A DNA stretch of 64,000 nt from Sulfurimonas sp. SAG-AH-194-C21 (GCF_029215985.1 NZ_JAEMVC010000007.1:17309-81308); one strand, 5' to 3'. Numbered from the stretch's first letter, positions 27,303 to 35,947 are shown. Made by a program: numbers and translations. Notes: generated from the letters alone by a model not told the origin.

Positions 27303-27554
27303 ATGACTGCAAATATTAGCTATGAAAAAGTATCCTTTAATTTACCATCAGATATTAAATCCGAAGTCGTAAAACTAAAAGAGACTATGCATGTATCTCT
27401 AAACACCATATATAAAACAGCCATAGCAGAGTATGTACAAAGACAAGAAGTAAAAAGATGGGAAGATGCAGCAGAGATGGCATCTAAAGATAAAGAGTAC
27501 CAAAAACTTTGTAAAGAATTAGACGAGACTCAAGAAGATTTCTATGAGTATTAA
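27303..27554 (+). CDS. Antitoxin of a MazEF/PemIK-type module
   Basis: An 83-residue acidic protein. The N-terminal half (ISYEKVSFNLPSDIKSEVVKLKETMHVSLNTIYKTAIAEYV) looks like a ribbon-helix-helix DNA-binding domain. The C-terminal half is charged and probably wraps the toxin. Its last 11 bases overlap the start of the MazF-like gene, the usual order and coupling for type II toxin-antitoxin operons. It most likely represses its own consensus promoter. Confidence 0.85.
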   Translation: MTANISYEKVSFNLPSDIKSEVVKLKETMHVSLNTIYKTAIAEYVQRQEVKRWEDAAEMASKDKEYQKLCKELDETQEDFYEY

Positions 27555-27903
27555 ACAGGGCGAAATATGGTTAGTAAATTTCAATCCAAGCGTAGGAAGT
27601 GAGATACAAAAAACTAGACCATGTGTTGTTGTAAATGACAATAGACTTGGAAGATTTGGTATAAAAATAGTAGTACCCATCACTGAGTACAAAGAACATT
27701 TAGAAAATTATCCTTGGATTATTAAAGTACAAAACAACTCTACTAATGGACTTACTAAAATGTCTGCATTTGAATGTTTTCAAATAAAAAGTTTTTCAGT
27801 AGAGAGGTTTGTAAAAAAACTAGGCGAAGTGGAAGAAGAGACTATCTTGCAGATTCATAAAACTATACTAAAGACTCTAAATCCTCAATACTCTTTAGTA
27901 TAG
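27544..27903 (+). CDS. MazF/PemK-family mRNA endonuclease toxin
   Basis: A 119-residue protein with the PemK/MazF core: GEIWLVNFNPSVGSEIQKTRPCVVVNDN (catalytic-type Arg in KTRPCVVV), IKIVVPITEY, and TKMSAFECFQIKSFS near the conserved Ser. MazF enzymes cut single-stranded mRNA at short motifs and stop growth when the antitoxin decays. The length is normal and no key segment is missing, so it is probably active. Confidence 0.92.
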   Translation: MSIKQGEIWLVNFNPSVGSEIQKTRPCVVVNDNRLGRFGIKIVVPITEYKEHLENYPWIIKVQNNSTNGLTKMSAFECFQIKSFSVERFVKKLGEVEEETILQIHKTILKTLNPQYSLV

Positions 27904-27924
27904 AAGCAATAAAAAGGGAAGTAA

Positions 27925-28461
27925 ATGGGTAAACAGTACAAAAAATTAAAACAAAAAGATATAGATTTTATACAAGAACAGAAATTATTTTATCTTGCAT
28001 CTTGTTCGGGTGGGGAAGTAAACCTCTCTCCCAAAGGTTATGATTCAATAAGAGTTTTAGATGAGAGTACTCTTCTTTTTATGCAGTATCCGGGAAGTGG
28101 AAACAGAACATATAGAGATACCAAAGCTGGTGGAGAAGTCACACTTGTTTTTAATTCTTTTGTTGGTAAACCTCAAATATTAAGACTTTTTTGTAAGGCT
28201 GAGATAGTTGAACGCGAAGATAAAATGTTTGATACTTATGCAGAACAATTTGGTGAGATAAAAAACATCGTACGTAACTTCTTTCGTTTTAACATCTATG
28301 CCGTAGAGACTAGTTGTGGTGAAGCTGTTCCTATTATGGAGTACAAAGAAGATAGAGTTGAGTATCGCGAGTGGGCTATAAAACTCGATAAAAAAGGTAA
28401 ACTTAATGAGTACAATGCTAAAACATTCACACCGGTTGATCTCTCTAAGGTTGGTGAATAA
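27925..28461 (+). CDS. Pyridoxamine 5'-phosphate oxidase-family flavoprotein
   Basis: A 178-residue split-barrel protein (FYLASCSGGEVNLSPKG, LLFMQYPGSGNRTYRD, VTLVFNSFVGKPQILRLFCKAEIV). Proteins of this family bind FMN, haem or F420 and act as general oxidoreductases. Nothing shows that this one makes pyridoxal phosphate. It overlaps the RNase H gene by one base, so the two are co-translated. Confidence 0.85.
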   Translation: MGKQYKKLKQKDIDFIQEQKLFYLASCSGGEVNLSPKGYDSIRVLDESTLLFMQYPGSGNRTYRDTKAGGEVTLVFNSFVGKPQILRLFCKAEIVEREDKMFDTYAEQFGEIKNIVRNFFRFNIYAVETSCGEAVPIMEYKEDRVEYREWAIKLDKKGKLNEYNAKTFTPVDLSKVGE

Positions 28462-29285
28462 TGCAAGTTGTTACAGAAACTTTACTTGAGTTAGGAGTTG
28501 ATAAAAAAGGTGAAGTGAATGAAGAACAGCTTATTTTACTTGGGCTAGAGTTGTCAAATAAAGAAGATTTTATTGCCCTTTCACTTGGTAAAGAACTCTC
28601 AGATGCACGGGCTGAACTTTTTGTTCTTTTGCGGGATATAAAAGCAAAAACATCTCGTAAAACAATCATCACGAACTATAAGGCTCTACAGAAGTTTAGA
28701 CAAAATGATAGAGAAAGTGAAGTAAAAGAAACTATCCAAACGCAAGAGATTCAAGTTCCTCTAACTAATGGAGCTGTAACAATATATTGCGATGGCGGAT
28801 GCACTCCAAATCCTGGAAAAGCAGGTTCGGGTGTAGCAATATACAGAGATAACTCACTCTCTGAGCTTTGGTACGGACTTTATGAGCCGATGGGAACAAA
28901 CAACACAGCAGAACTCGGAGCCTTATATGAGTCTTTAGTCATTGCACAACGCGAGACTAACGCAGGAAATAACGTTAGCATAAAGTGCGACTCTATGTAC
29001 TCCATCGACTGCATAAGCAAGTGGGCTATTTCGTGGGAGAAAAAGGGATGGACTAAAAAAGGTGGTGAGATTAAAAATCTTGATATCATCAAAAAAGCTT
29101 ATTTCCTCTACAATGAAATCAAGCAAGATGTAAAACTCTCCCATATAAAAGCCCATGCTGGATATGAGGGTAATGAACTAGCAGATAGAATGACTATGTA
29201 TGCTATAGATACTCAAGAGACTGCGTTTGTAAAGTATTCTGAGCCTATTGATATAAATGCCCTACTCAAAATGAGAGCTGGATAA
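28461..29285 (+). CDS. Ribonuclease HI with N-terminal extension
   Basis: A 274-residue protein. Residues about 112-250 are an RNase HI domain with all four acidic residues: Asp in TIYCDGGCTPNPGKAGSG, Glu in NNTAELGALYESL, Asp in IKCDSMYSIDC and Asp in HAGYEGNELADRM. It removes RNA from RNA-DNA hybrids. The first 110 residues form a helical, charged extension (KGEVNEEQLILLGLELSNKEDFI) that is not the hybrid-binding domain known from eukaryotic RNase H1. The chromosome may encode another RNase H. Confidence 0.88.
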   Translation: MQVVTETLLELGVDKKGEVNEEQLILLGLELSNKEDFIALSLGKELSDARAELFVLLRDIKAKTSRKTIITNYKALQKFRQNDRESEVKETIQTQEIQVPLTNGAVTIYCDGGCTPNPGKAGSGVAIYRDNSLSELWYGLYEPMGTNNTAELGALYESLVIAQRETNAGNNVSIKCDSMYSIDCISKWAISWEKKGWTKKGGEIKNLDIIKKAYFLYNEIKQDVKLSHIKAHAGYEGNELADRMTMYAIDTQETAFVKYSEPIDINALLKMRAG

Positions 29286-29293
29286 GTTCTCAC

Positions 29294-29584
29294 ATGATGA
29301 ACGAAGATGAGTTTGAAGAAGACTTTGAACCTACTTGGCTCACAAAACAAAAAGAAGATGCCCTTCTCACTGAAAAGTCTTACTTAAAAAATGAGAAAAT
29401 TATTTATAAAGAAGGTGACCAACTTGGGAACTTTTTATTTGTTACTTATAACAAGGCAAAAAATAGAGCTACATTTTTGTGTCAAGAGTGTGGAAGAAAA
29501 TTTACTTATAATATCTATGCTATAAAAAACAAGAAACGATGTAAGTGGGTGAAGTTTCACGACAAAAGTATCAAAGTTCTTTAA
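29294..29584 (+). CDS. Small protein with a possible zinc knuckle, unknown
   Basis: A 96-residue protein. It has an acidic N terminus (MMNEDEFEEDFEPTW), then a basic half with TFLCQECGRKFTYNIYAIKNKKRCKW. The CxxC pair and one later Cys suggest an incomplete zinc site; I do not recognise the family. It begins 8 bases after the RNase H stop and may be in that operon, which would suit a nucleic-acid-binding role. Confidence 0.6.
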   Translation: MMNEDEFEEDFEPTWLTKQKEDALLTEKSYLKNEKIIYKEGDQLGNFLFVTYNKAKNRATFLCQECGRKFTYNIYAIKNKKRCKWVKFHDKSIKVL

Positions 29585-29673
29585 TACACCGCAATACAAC
29601 TTATCAGAACATTCATTAACACTATTCAGTTATTGTTAATCTCTAAAGGAGTAAAATTGGATTAAAGATATTA

Positions 29674-29683
29674 CCCCCCCCCC
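29674..29683 (+). repeat. Homopolymer tract of ten C upstream of the phnD-like gene
   Basis: Ten consecutive C starting 29 bases before the ATG at 29703, in the 118-base gap before the phnD-like gene. It lies between an AAAGGAG at 29645-29651 and the AAAGAGAG ribosome binding site. No standard start codon reads through the tract, so a change of length would alter leader spacing or structure rather than frame. G/C runs of this length are classical phase-variable sites in Campylobacterota. Confidence 0.85.
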
Positions 29684-29702
29684 TATAAAGAGAGTAACAA
29701 AT

Positions 29703-30653
29703 ATGACTATAACTAAAGTACTTTTTCTCCTTCTGTTGATTTTTTTTACTGCTTGTAGTCAAGATGAAAAGACAAAGATAATTGATGTTGATTCTAGTGA
29801 AGTTATTTCAGATCTAGATATAGCCCAAGATAAGACAAAAAAATCAAAAAAAAGTATTTACTATTTTGGATTTGACTTAAGAGGTGAACCTCAAGAAGAT
29901 GTAGCACAGTATCTTCCGCTTTTAAAGTACTTACATCAAGAAACAGGTTTTAACTTTAAACTCTCCATCACACCACAAGACAGCTCAACAGATGAAGAGC
30001 TATGCTTAGGGAATACACAGTTTTCTATCTTAGGGGCTCTCTCTTTTATAAAAGCTCATACAAAATGTGATGCAAAAGTTCTCGTAAAAGGCTTAAATCA
30101 TCAAGGGCTTCCAACATATACCTCAATGTTTATCACAAAAAAAGGCAGTAAGATAAACTCTTTAAGTGATTTAAAAGGTGTAAAGTTTGCCTTTGGAAGC
30201 AAAAACTCAACACAGGGTTATCTCATTCCAAGGCAAATTTTAAATGAAAATCATCTTTCATTAAAAGATTTTTCAGAGTTTATTATTACTGACTCCCATC
30301 AGGAGTGTGCCGAGGCTGTTCTTTCTGGTGGCTATGATGTATGTTCACTTCAAGATACATTAGCAAAAAAACTGCAAAAAGATGGTCTTGTGAAAATCAT
30401 TTATACTTCACATCACTACCCCTCAAGTTTAATATCTGTAAGTAAAGATGTCCCTTTAAAGGTTGTTCAAAAAATAAAAAAAGCACTTCTTGCATTTGAT
30501 CCTCTAGAAAAAAATAAAAAAGAACTCTATCATTGGGAAAATACAGAAATGCCTCATGGTTTTACTGAAGGTAAACTTTTAGACTATAGTTTACTTCATA
30601 AACTTGCCACAAACTTAGGTATAGTTAAAGAGTGTGATAAGGATGTCAAATGA
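29703..30653 (+). CDS. PhnD-like phosphate/phosphonate-binding lipoprotein
   Basis: A 316-residue lipoprotein (lipid Cys18 in FFTACSQ). It belongs to the PhnD-type periplasmic binding family: YYFGFDLRGEPQEDVAQYLPLLKYL, TQFSILGALSFIKAH, SDLKGVKFAFGSKNSTQGYLIPR and VLSGGYDVCSLQDT. No permease or ATPase follows. Its stop overlaps by four bases the start of a PAS-GGDEF-EAL gene. It is therefore more likely a ligand sensor feeding the c-di-GMP protein than part of an importer. Confidence 0.87.
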   Translation: MTITKVLFLLLLIFFTACSQDEKTKIIDVDSSEVISDLDIAQDKTKKSKKSIYYFGFDLRGEPQEDVAQYLPLLKYLHQETGFNFKLSITPQDSSTDEELCLGNTQFSILGALSFIKAHTKCDAKVLVKGLNHQGLPTYTSMFITKKGSKINSLSDLKGVKFAFGSKNSTQGYLIPRQILNENHLSLKDFSEFIITDSHQECAEAVLSGGYDVCSLQDTLAKKLQKDGLVKIIYTSHHYPSSLISVSKDVPLKVVQKIKKALLAFDPLEKNKKELYHWENTEMPHGFTEGKLLDYSLLHKLATNLGIVKECDKDVK

Positions 30654-33397
30654 GCCTCTCTTTTCGTATAATATTTTTACTATTTGTAAGTATATCTATT
30701 AACAGTGTTGTTGGTCTCTACACTTCTCTAAACCAGCAAGAGGAGCTCAACCAAACTTATGAAAAGATAGTAGTCAAAACAGCTACACAACTCCTTAGTG
30801 ATACACTCATTAGAGATATCATCGAAAACAACATACTCAAAGTAACCAACATATTAAAGAAAGTAAGTTTAAATGATGAGATAATAGAGTTTATTTATGT
30901 AACCGATACTCAAAACAGAATCTTTGCGTCTACATTTGTGAATGGATTTCCAAAGTACCTACTAGCTTCAAAAGAACGAGAAATTGATGCTTCAAATGTA
31001 ACACTGCTCAATAAGTTTCAAACTAAAAATCACCTCATTTATGAGTATAAACAGACCATCATTTCGGGTCTTGACTCTTCTATATATATTGGAATTAATA
31101 AATCTAAGTTTTCCAATATTTTAAGTGCAAATATGGATAATTTGATTATAAATATTATTGTAACAACTATTATTCTGCTCATCTTGTCTATTATTGTGAG
31201 TCGAAAATCCCTAGAACCTTTAAATAGTCTCACAAAACTACTTCAAAAAAATAAGAATGCGACTCAAATTGATTTTAGTTCTATCAATACTGATACTATT
31301 GAAATCAAACAATTGGTTCAAACTCTTAGCGATACTATATCTTCACTAGGTGAAAAAGAAAAAAATCTTGCAGTTACACTTGATAGTATAGGGGATGCAG
31401 TCATAGTTACAGATAATAAAGGAAGAATTGTACGGATGAATCCCGTTGCAGAAAACTTAACTGCCTATTCACTTGAAGAAGCTAAGATGAAAAAGATGTC
31501 TGAGGTTTTTAAGATTATAGATGCAACAACAAGAGAATCAATGTTTGACCCTGCACAAAGAGTCCTTACAAATGGGAAGGTCATCTATCTGCATAATCAT
31601 ACAACTCTTATTGCCAAAGATAAAAAAGAGTATCAAATTGCAGATTCAGCTGCACCAATTTTTGATGAAAATGGTGCTATAACGGGTGTAATCGTAGTTT
31701 TTCAAAATGTTACCGAGCAGTATAAACTCAGAGAAAAAGCAAGAGGTGCATTAGAGCAGTTAGAAAGAATATTTCAAGGGGTAAGCACACAAGTTATTAT
31801 ACTTGAGCTTGATGGGACAATTGTCCTTACAAATAATGTTCTTGATTTCTTCAACCAGGAAGAAGAAGATATTGTTGGTAAAGTTATTTGGAACTTACGT
31901 AATGTTATTAAAAATAAACACCTCTATATTAAAATACAAGAGTTTGTAAAACAAGCTGCTATGGGCATACACTCACAGATTGATACACAAAATGAGAACC
32001 AATGGCTCTCTTTAAATTTTCAGCCTATAAAAAATAGCGATGGAGATATAATTCAAATTGTCATAGAGACAACGGATATAACGCAACGCAAAGAAGCAGA
32101 AGCAAAGATAATGTACCAGGCTAACTATGATTCTCTTACAGGTATAGCAAACCGTTCTTTAGCTTTAGCACAACTTGAACAGACCATAAAAGAGTCTCAC
32201 AGAAACAACACATCGGTTGCAGTTTTATTTCTAGATCTTGATAACTTTAAAAATATAAATGATACTTTAGGTCATGATGCCGGAGATAAAGTTTTAATCC
32301 AAGTTTCCAAACATCTCAAAAAAACACTCAGAGATAAAGATACTATTGGTAGACTCGGTGGTGATGAGTTCATCATATTTCTCAACGATGTGACAGAGGC
32401 TTATGATATTCAGGTTGTCTGTAACAATATAATCAAAAGTTTTATGCAGCCTATGAGAATTGATGACCTAGAAGTTATTGTAACACTAAGTATAGGGATT
32501 GCATTGTATCCAACAGATGGAAAAGATGTTTCAGAACTTTTAATCAATGCAGATATTGCTATGTATGATGCTAAAAACAATGGAAAAAATAGCTATTCAT
32601 TTTTTACAGCTGAGATGAACAGTAACATAGCAAGACAACTATCCATTGAAAACAAGATATTTCATGCACTTAAAACTGGTGAATTTGAAGTCTATTATCA
32701 ACCAAAGATTGATATAAAAACATTGAAGATGGTTGGATTAGAAGCTCTTATTCGTTGGACAAACAAAGAACTTGGATCTGTTTCACCTGAAGAATTTATT
32801 CCTATTGCCGAGAAGAGTGCTCATATTATAAACATCGGTTATTTTGTTATTGATGAAGTGGCTAAAACACTTCATGAATGGCAAGGTATTATAGATAAAG
32901 AGTTTCGAGTTAGTATAAACCTATCACCTATACAGTTTCGTGATTCAGGACTTATAAATAGCATTACACAAACTTTTAAGAAGTATGAAATCAGCACAGG
33001 GCATATTGACTTTGAGTTAACAGAGAGTGCCTTTATAGAGCAAGGTATGCATATAAAAGAGCAATTAGAGGCACTTAAAAAGCTTGGTGCAACTATATCT
33101 ATGGATGACTTTGGAACTGGCTATGCTTCTCTTGGTTACTTAAAAGATTATCCTTTTGACATTATTAAAATAGACAAGTCTTTTATAATGAATATGGAAG
33201 ATTCTCCTCAAGATAAAAAACTAGTTTTAGCCATTATAGCAATGGCAAAAAGCTTGGAACTTCGTATAGTCGCAGAGGGTGTTGAAACAAAAGAAATCTT
33301 AGCATCACTTCGAGAAATGGAGTGTGACTATGCTCAAGGGTACTACTTTAGTAAGGCTGTTCCTAAGGAAATAATTTATGAGCAGTTAAATAGTTAG
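30650..33397 (+). CDS. Membrane PAS-PAS-GGDEF-EAL cyclic di-GMP protein
   Basis: A 915-residue protein. A first membrane helix (about 5-25), a periplasmic domain and a second helix (about 165-185) are followed by PAS domains (about 240-355 and 370-480), a GGDEF domain (about 500-650, motif RLGGDEF intact) and an EAL domain (about 670-910, with GLEALIRW, NLSP, ELTES, DDFGTG and KIDKSF). Both catalytic sites look complete, so it may make or degrade c-di-GMP depending on signal. Translational coupling to the PhnD-like lipoprotein suggests that the binding protein controls it through the periplasmic domain. Confidence 0.92.
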   Translation: MSLSFRIIFLLFVSISINSVVGLYTSLNQQEELNQTYEKIVVKTATQLLSDTLIRDIIENNILKVTNILKKVSLNDEIIEFIYVTDTQNRIFASTFVNGFPKYLLASKEREIDASNVTLLNKFQTKNHLIYEYKQTIISGLDSSIYIGINKSKFSNILSANMDNLIINIIVTTIILLILSIIVSRKSLEPLNSLTKLLQKNKNATQIDFSSINTDTIEIKQLVQTLSDTISSLGEKEKNLAVTLDSIGDAVIVTDNKGRIVRMNPVAENLTAYSLEEAKMKKMSEVFKIIDATTRESMFDPAQRVLTNGKVIYLHNHTTLIAKDKKEYQIADSAAPIFDENGAITGVIVVFQNVTEQYKLREKARGALEQLERIFQGVSTQVIILELDGTIVLTNNVLDFFNQEEEDIVGKVIWNLRNVIKNKHLYIKIQEFVKQAAMGIHSQIDTQNENQWLSLNFQPIKNSDGDIIQIVIETTDITQRKEAEAKIMYQANYDSLTGIANRSLALAQLEQTIKESHRNNTSVAVLFLDLDNFKNINDTLGHDAGDKVLIQVSKHLKKTLRDKDTIGRLGGDEFIIFLNDVTEAYDIQVVCNNIIKSFMQPMRIDDLEVIVTLSIGIALYPTDGKDVSELLINADIAMYDAKNNGKNSYSFFTAEMNSNIARQLSIENKIFHALKTGEFEVYYQPKIDIKTLKMVGLEALIRWTNKELGSVSPEEFIPIAEKSAHIINIGYFVIDEVAKTLHEWQGIIDKEFRVSINLSPIQFRDSGLINSITQTFKKYEISTGHIDFELTESAFIEQGMHIKEQLEALKKLGATISMDDFGTGYASLGYLKDYPFDIIKIDKSFIMNMEDSPQDKKLVLAIIAMAKSLELRIVAEGVETKEILASLREMECDYAQGYYFSKAVPKEIIYEQLNS

Positions 33398-33404
33398 TAT
33401 ATCT

Positions 33405-33794
33405 TTAGTCTAAATCTATAGCTAAAGACTTTAATGTCTCTAAATCTACAAGCTGTAAAATCGCTTCATGCGTTGAGTGTATAAAAATTTGTGGTGCGTT
33501 ACCATCTTTTACAGATTGTGCAAAACGCACACCTGAAAGACACCATGACTCACCTGCTTTAACACCAGCGAATCCATGCTGAGGCATAGGAGTTGATAGA
33601 TCATTTCCCGTGCGTTTAGAGTAGTCTAAAAACTCTTGACTTGCATAGATACAGATAGCATGCATACCCTTGTTTTGAGGAGTAACTGTACATGAACCGT
33701 CTCTAAAAAAACCAGTGAGTGGATCAAGTGAGCAGGGTTCTAGCGGACCACCTAGTACATTTAGTCTTTTAGGGTCAAGGATGTGTTTTGGCAT
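33405..33794 (-). CDS. DUF2237 family protein
   Basis: A 129-residue protein with the DUF2237 pattern: LNVLGGPLEPCSLDPLTGFFRDGSC, VTPQNKGMHAICIYASQEFLDYSK, and WCLSGVRFAQSVKDGNAPQI. The biochemical role is unknown for the family. It ends 7 bases from the end of the convergent EAL gene. A short divergent gap separates it from ogt. Confidence 0.85.
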   Translation of the reverse strand: MPKHILDPKRLNVLGGPLEPCSLDPLTGFFRDGSCTVTPQNKGMHAICIYASQEFLDYSKRTGNDLSTPMPQHGFAGVKAGESWCLSGVRFAQSVKDGNAPQIFIHSTHEAILQLVDLETLKSLAIDLD

Positions 33795-33883
33795 AAGGTT
33801 AAGTCCTTCTTTTTTATGATTATAGCTTAGGTAAATTTAATACTCTGTTAATTCTTAAAGCTAGTCTGCGTTACACTACTTGT

Positions 33884-34390
33884 ATGAATACTATCCATAT
33901 ATCTTACTTTAAAACTAAGCTTACTGAGTTTATATTAGGCTCATTTGAGGGTAAACTTTGTTTGGCTGATTATAGGTACCGAACTAAACGCGAAAGCATT
34001 GATAAACGCATCCAAAAAGCATTAAACGCAGAGTATATTTTAAAAGATGATGCCTTACTCGTGCAAACGAAAGAGCAACTACTAGAATACTTTACAGGTA
34101 AACGCCATGAGTTTTCTCTTCCTCTTTTAACTCTTGGAAGTGAGTTCCAAAAAAGTGTTTGGAATGCTTTATGCGAGATACCATACGGTGAAACTAGAAC
34201 ATATCTAGAACTCTCAAAAGCCATAGGAAATGAAAAAGCTGTTCGTGCAGTAGCTAATGCCAATGGAGCAAATGCCATCAGCATACTCATCCCATGTCAT
34301 AGAGTTATAGGAACAAATGGAAAGCTCACTGGTTATGCCGGTGGTTTGGAAGTTAAGCAAAAACTCTTAGAATTAGAAAAACAATCTTAA
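33884..34390 (+). CDS. ogt: Methylated-DNA--protein-cysteine methyltransferase
   Basis: A 168-residue repair protein. The acceptor Cys138 is in ISILIPCHRVIG, preceded by FQKSVWNALCEIPYGETRTY (helix-turn-helix) and AVRAVANANGANA. It transfers alkyl groups from O6-alkylguanine to itself in a one-time reaction. The N-terminal half is the Ogt-type, without an Ada regulatory domain. A PEBP-family gene follows after 16 bases. Confidence 0.93.
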   Translation: MNTIHISYFKTKLTEFILGSFEGKLCLADYRYRTKRESIDKRIQKALNAEYILKDDALLVQTKEQLLEYFTGKRHEFSLPLLTLGSEFQKSVWNALCEIPYGETRTYLELSKAIGNEKAVRAVANANGANAISILIPCHRVIGTNGKLTGYAGGLEVKQKLLELEKQS

Positions 34391-34406
34391 AACATAAAGG
34401 TACACA

Positions 34407-34934
34407 ATGAAAACACTTCTCTCATTAGTCTTACTAGCAACTCTTAGCTACTCAGCAAACTTCACACTCCAAAGTCCAGACTTACAAGGGCAACTCACAA
34501 ACACTCAAGAGTTTAATGGTTTTGGTTGTTCTGGAAAAAATATCTCCCCTGAGCTTAGTTGGAGTGATGCACCAAAGGACACTAAAAGTTTTGCTATAAC
34601 TATGTACGACAAAGATGCACCAACTGGAAGTGGATGGTGGCACTGGAGTCTTTTTAATATCCCAACATCAGCAACTTCTATCGTACCTAATGCTTCGCGT
34701 ACCGAGTTACTCCCAAAAGGAGCAGTTGAGGGAACAAATGACTACGGTCTTGTAGGTTTTGGAGGAGCATGTCCTCCTAAAGGTGATGGTTTTCACACTT
34801 ATGTTGTAACAGTCTATGCACTAGATGTAGACAAACTTGACTTAGATAAAAATACTAACCAAGCTGTTGTGGGCTACATGATAAATGTACATACCATAGA
34901 GAAAAGTTCTGTTGTTAGTTACTATAAACGCTAA
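34407..34934 (+). CDS. YbhB/YbcL-type PEBP family protein, exported
   Basis: A 175-residue protein with a signal peptide (MKTLLSLVLLATLSYSA) and a phosphatidylethanolamine-binding fold: GFGCSGKNISPELSWSDAP, TKSFAITMYDKDAPTGSGWWHWSLFNIP and GFGGACPPKGDGFHTYVVTVYAL. Bacterial members have no firmly known function; a ligand-binding periplasmic role is likely. Confidence 0.9.
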   Translation: MKTLLSLVLLATLSYSANFTLQSPDLQGQLTNTQEFNGFGCSGKNISPELSWSDAPKDTKSFAITMYDKDAPTGSGWWHWSLFNIPTSATSIVPNASRTELLPKGAVEGTNDYGLVGFGGACPPKGDGFHTYVVTVYALDVDKLDLDKNTNQAVVGYMINVHTIEKSSVVSYYKR

Positions 34935-34961
34935 GAGTAGGTCTTTTGCTTAAATTATTAA

Positions 34962-34990
34962 AGTTCTCTTAATGGGAACTATCATATAAT
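34962..34990 (+). promoter_or_regulatory. higBA promoter region with inverted repeat; probably leaderless start
   Basis: TATAAT at 34985-34990 ends six bases before the ATG at 34997, so transcription should begin at or next to the start codon. Just upstream, AGTTCTC-5-GGGAACT (34962-34980, 6 of 7 pairs) is a likely binding site for the HigA repressor. No -35 consensus and no ribosome binding site for higB are visible. Confidence 0.55.
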
Positions 34991-34996
34991 ACTTTT

Positions 34997-35296
34997 ATGA
35001 TAATAATATCCAAAAAGACACTAAAAAGTTTTTATGAGCAATCAAAATATTCTGATAGTAAAAGTGCTTTGGAGTCTTGGCATAAAGAAGTTTTAAAACT
35101 TGTGTGGAATAATCCAAATGAGATTAAAGAGATGTACCGTAGTGCTAGTATTATCGGAGACTCAAAAGTTGTATTTAACATCGCAGGAAACAAATACAGA
35201 CTAATCGTTACTGTAAATTATTATGCCAAAATTGTGTTTATTAAGTTTATTGGGACACATAAACAATACGATAAGCTAAATATAGAGGAGTTATAA
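34997..35296 (+). CDS. higB: HigB-type mRNA endonuclease toxin
   Basis: A 99-residue RelE-superfamily protein of the HigB type: IISKKTLKSFYEQSKYSDSK, ALESWHKEVLKLVWNNPNEI and KVVFNIAGNKYRLIVTVNYYAKIVFIKFIGTHKQYDKL. It precedes its antitoxin, the reversed order typical of hig modules. HigB cuts mRNA on the ribosome. With no ribosome binding site, it is probably translated from a leaderless message and so less than the antitoxin. Confidence 0.92.
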   Translation: MIIISKKTLKSFYEQSKYSDSKSALESWHKEVLKLVWNNPNEIKEMYRSASIIGDSKVVFNIAGNKYRLIVTVNYYAKIVFIKFIGTHKQYDKLNIEEL

Positions 35297-35297
35297 A

Positions 35298-35669
35298 ATG
35301 CATATCAAACCTATTAAAAATGAAAAAGATTATACAGATACATTAAGCCAAATAGAAAATTTAATGGATGCTAAACCAAATACATCACAAATGGATGAAC
35401 TTGAAGTCCTTACAACTTTAGTCGAAGCATATGAAGAACAACATTATATGATTGAAGCTCCCGACCCTATTGAGGCGATAAAGTTTAGAATGGAACAAGA
35501 AGGTCTTAAACAAAAAGATTTGGTTAAAATCGTTGGAAGTAAATCTAGAGTCTCTGAAATTTTAAATAAAAAAAGAAAACTCACTATTGAGATGATACGA
35601 AACTTGAACAAACAGTTACATATTCCAATAGAGAGTCTTTTTATGGATTATAAAACTAACTGTGCTTAA
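35298..35669 (+). CDS. higA: HigA-type antitoxin with HTH domain
   Basis: A 123-residue protein. The N-terminal part binds toxin, and the C-terminal XRE helix-turn-helix (about 65-115) reads AIKFRMEQEGLKQKDLVKIVG, SRVSEILNKKRKLTIEMIR. The ATG is one base after the higB stop and has a strong GAGGAG ribosome binding site, in contrast to higB. It should neutralise HigB and repress the operon. Confidence 0.92.
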   Translation: MHIKPIKNEKDYTDTLSQIENLMDAKPNTSQMDELEVLTTLVEAYEEQHYMIEAPDPIEAIKFRMEQEGLKQKDLVKIVGSKSRVSEILNKKRKLTIEMIRNLNKQLHIPIESLFMDYKTNCA

Positions 35670-35695
35670 ATAGTAAAACAAACAAAAGGAAAAAT

Positions 35696-35932
35696 ATGAA
35701 AACAATGACATGTAAACAACTAGGCGGGGCCTGCGATGAAGAGTTTAAAGCTGAGACTTTTGATGAGATGGCGGAGTTAAGTCGTGCTCATGGGATGAAA
35801 ATGTTCAGTGAAGGTGAGAAAGCTCATGTAACTGTTATAGAAGAGATGATTAAACTTATGAATGACCCAGGCGGGATGCAAAAGTGGGTAGATAATAAAA
35901 AAACTCTATTTGCAGCTGCACCAGAAGACTAA
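35696..35932 (+). CDS. DUF1059-like small protein
   Basis: A 78-residue protein: MKTMTCKQLGGACDEEFKAE, then TFDEMAELSRAHGMKMF, and a C-terminal helix with Lys/Asn. The N-terminal Cys pattern and ETFDEM helix fit the DUF1059 family of unknown function. AAAGGA stands 7 bases before the ATG. It ends just before a strong hairpin shared with the convergent DoxX gene. Confidence 0.8.
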   Translation: MKTMTCKQLGGACDEEFKAETFDEMAELSRAHGMKMFSEGEKAHVTVIEEMIKLMNDPGGMQKWVDNKKTLFAAAPED

Positions 35933-35947
35933 ACTAGTCTTTCTAAT

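Noticed and set aside
29656..29703. Reading frame through the poly-C tract fused to the phnD-like gene if the tract gained one base
   Set aside because: The only possible start is an ATT; no ATG, GTG or TTG reads through the tract, so on/off switching by frame is unlikely. Spacing effects remain possible.
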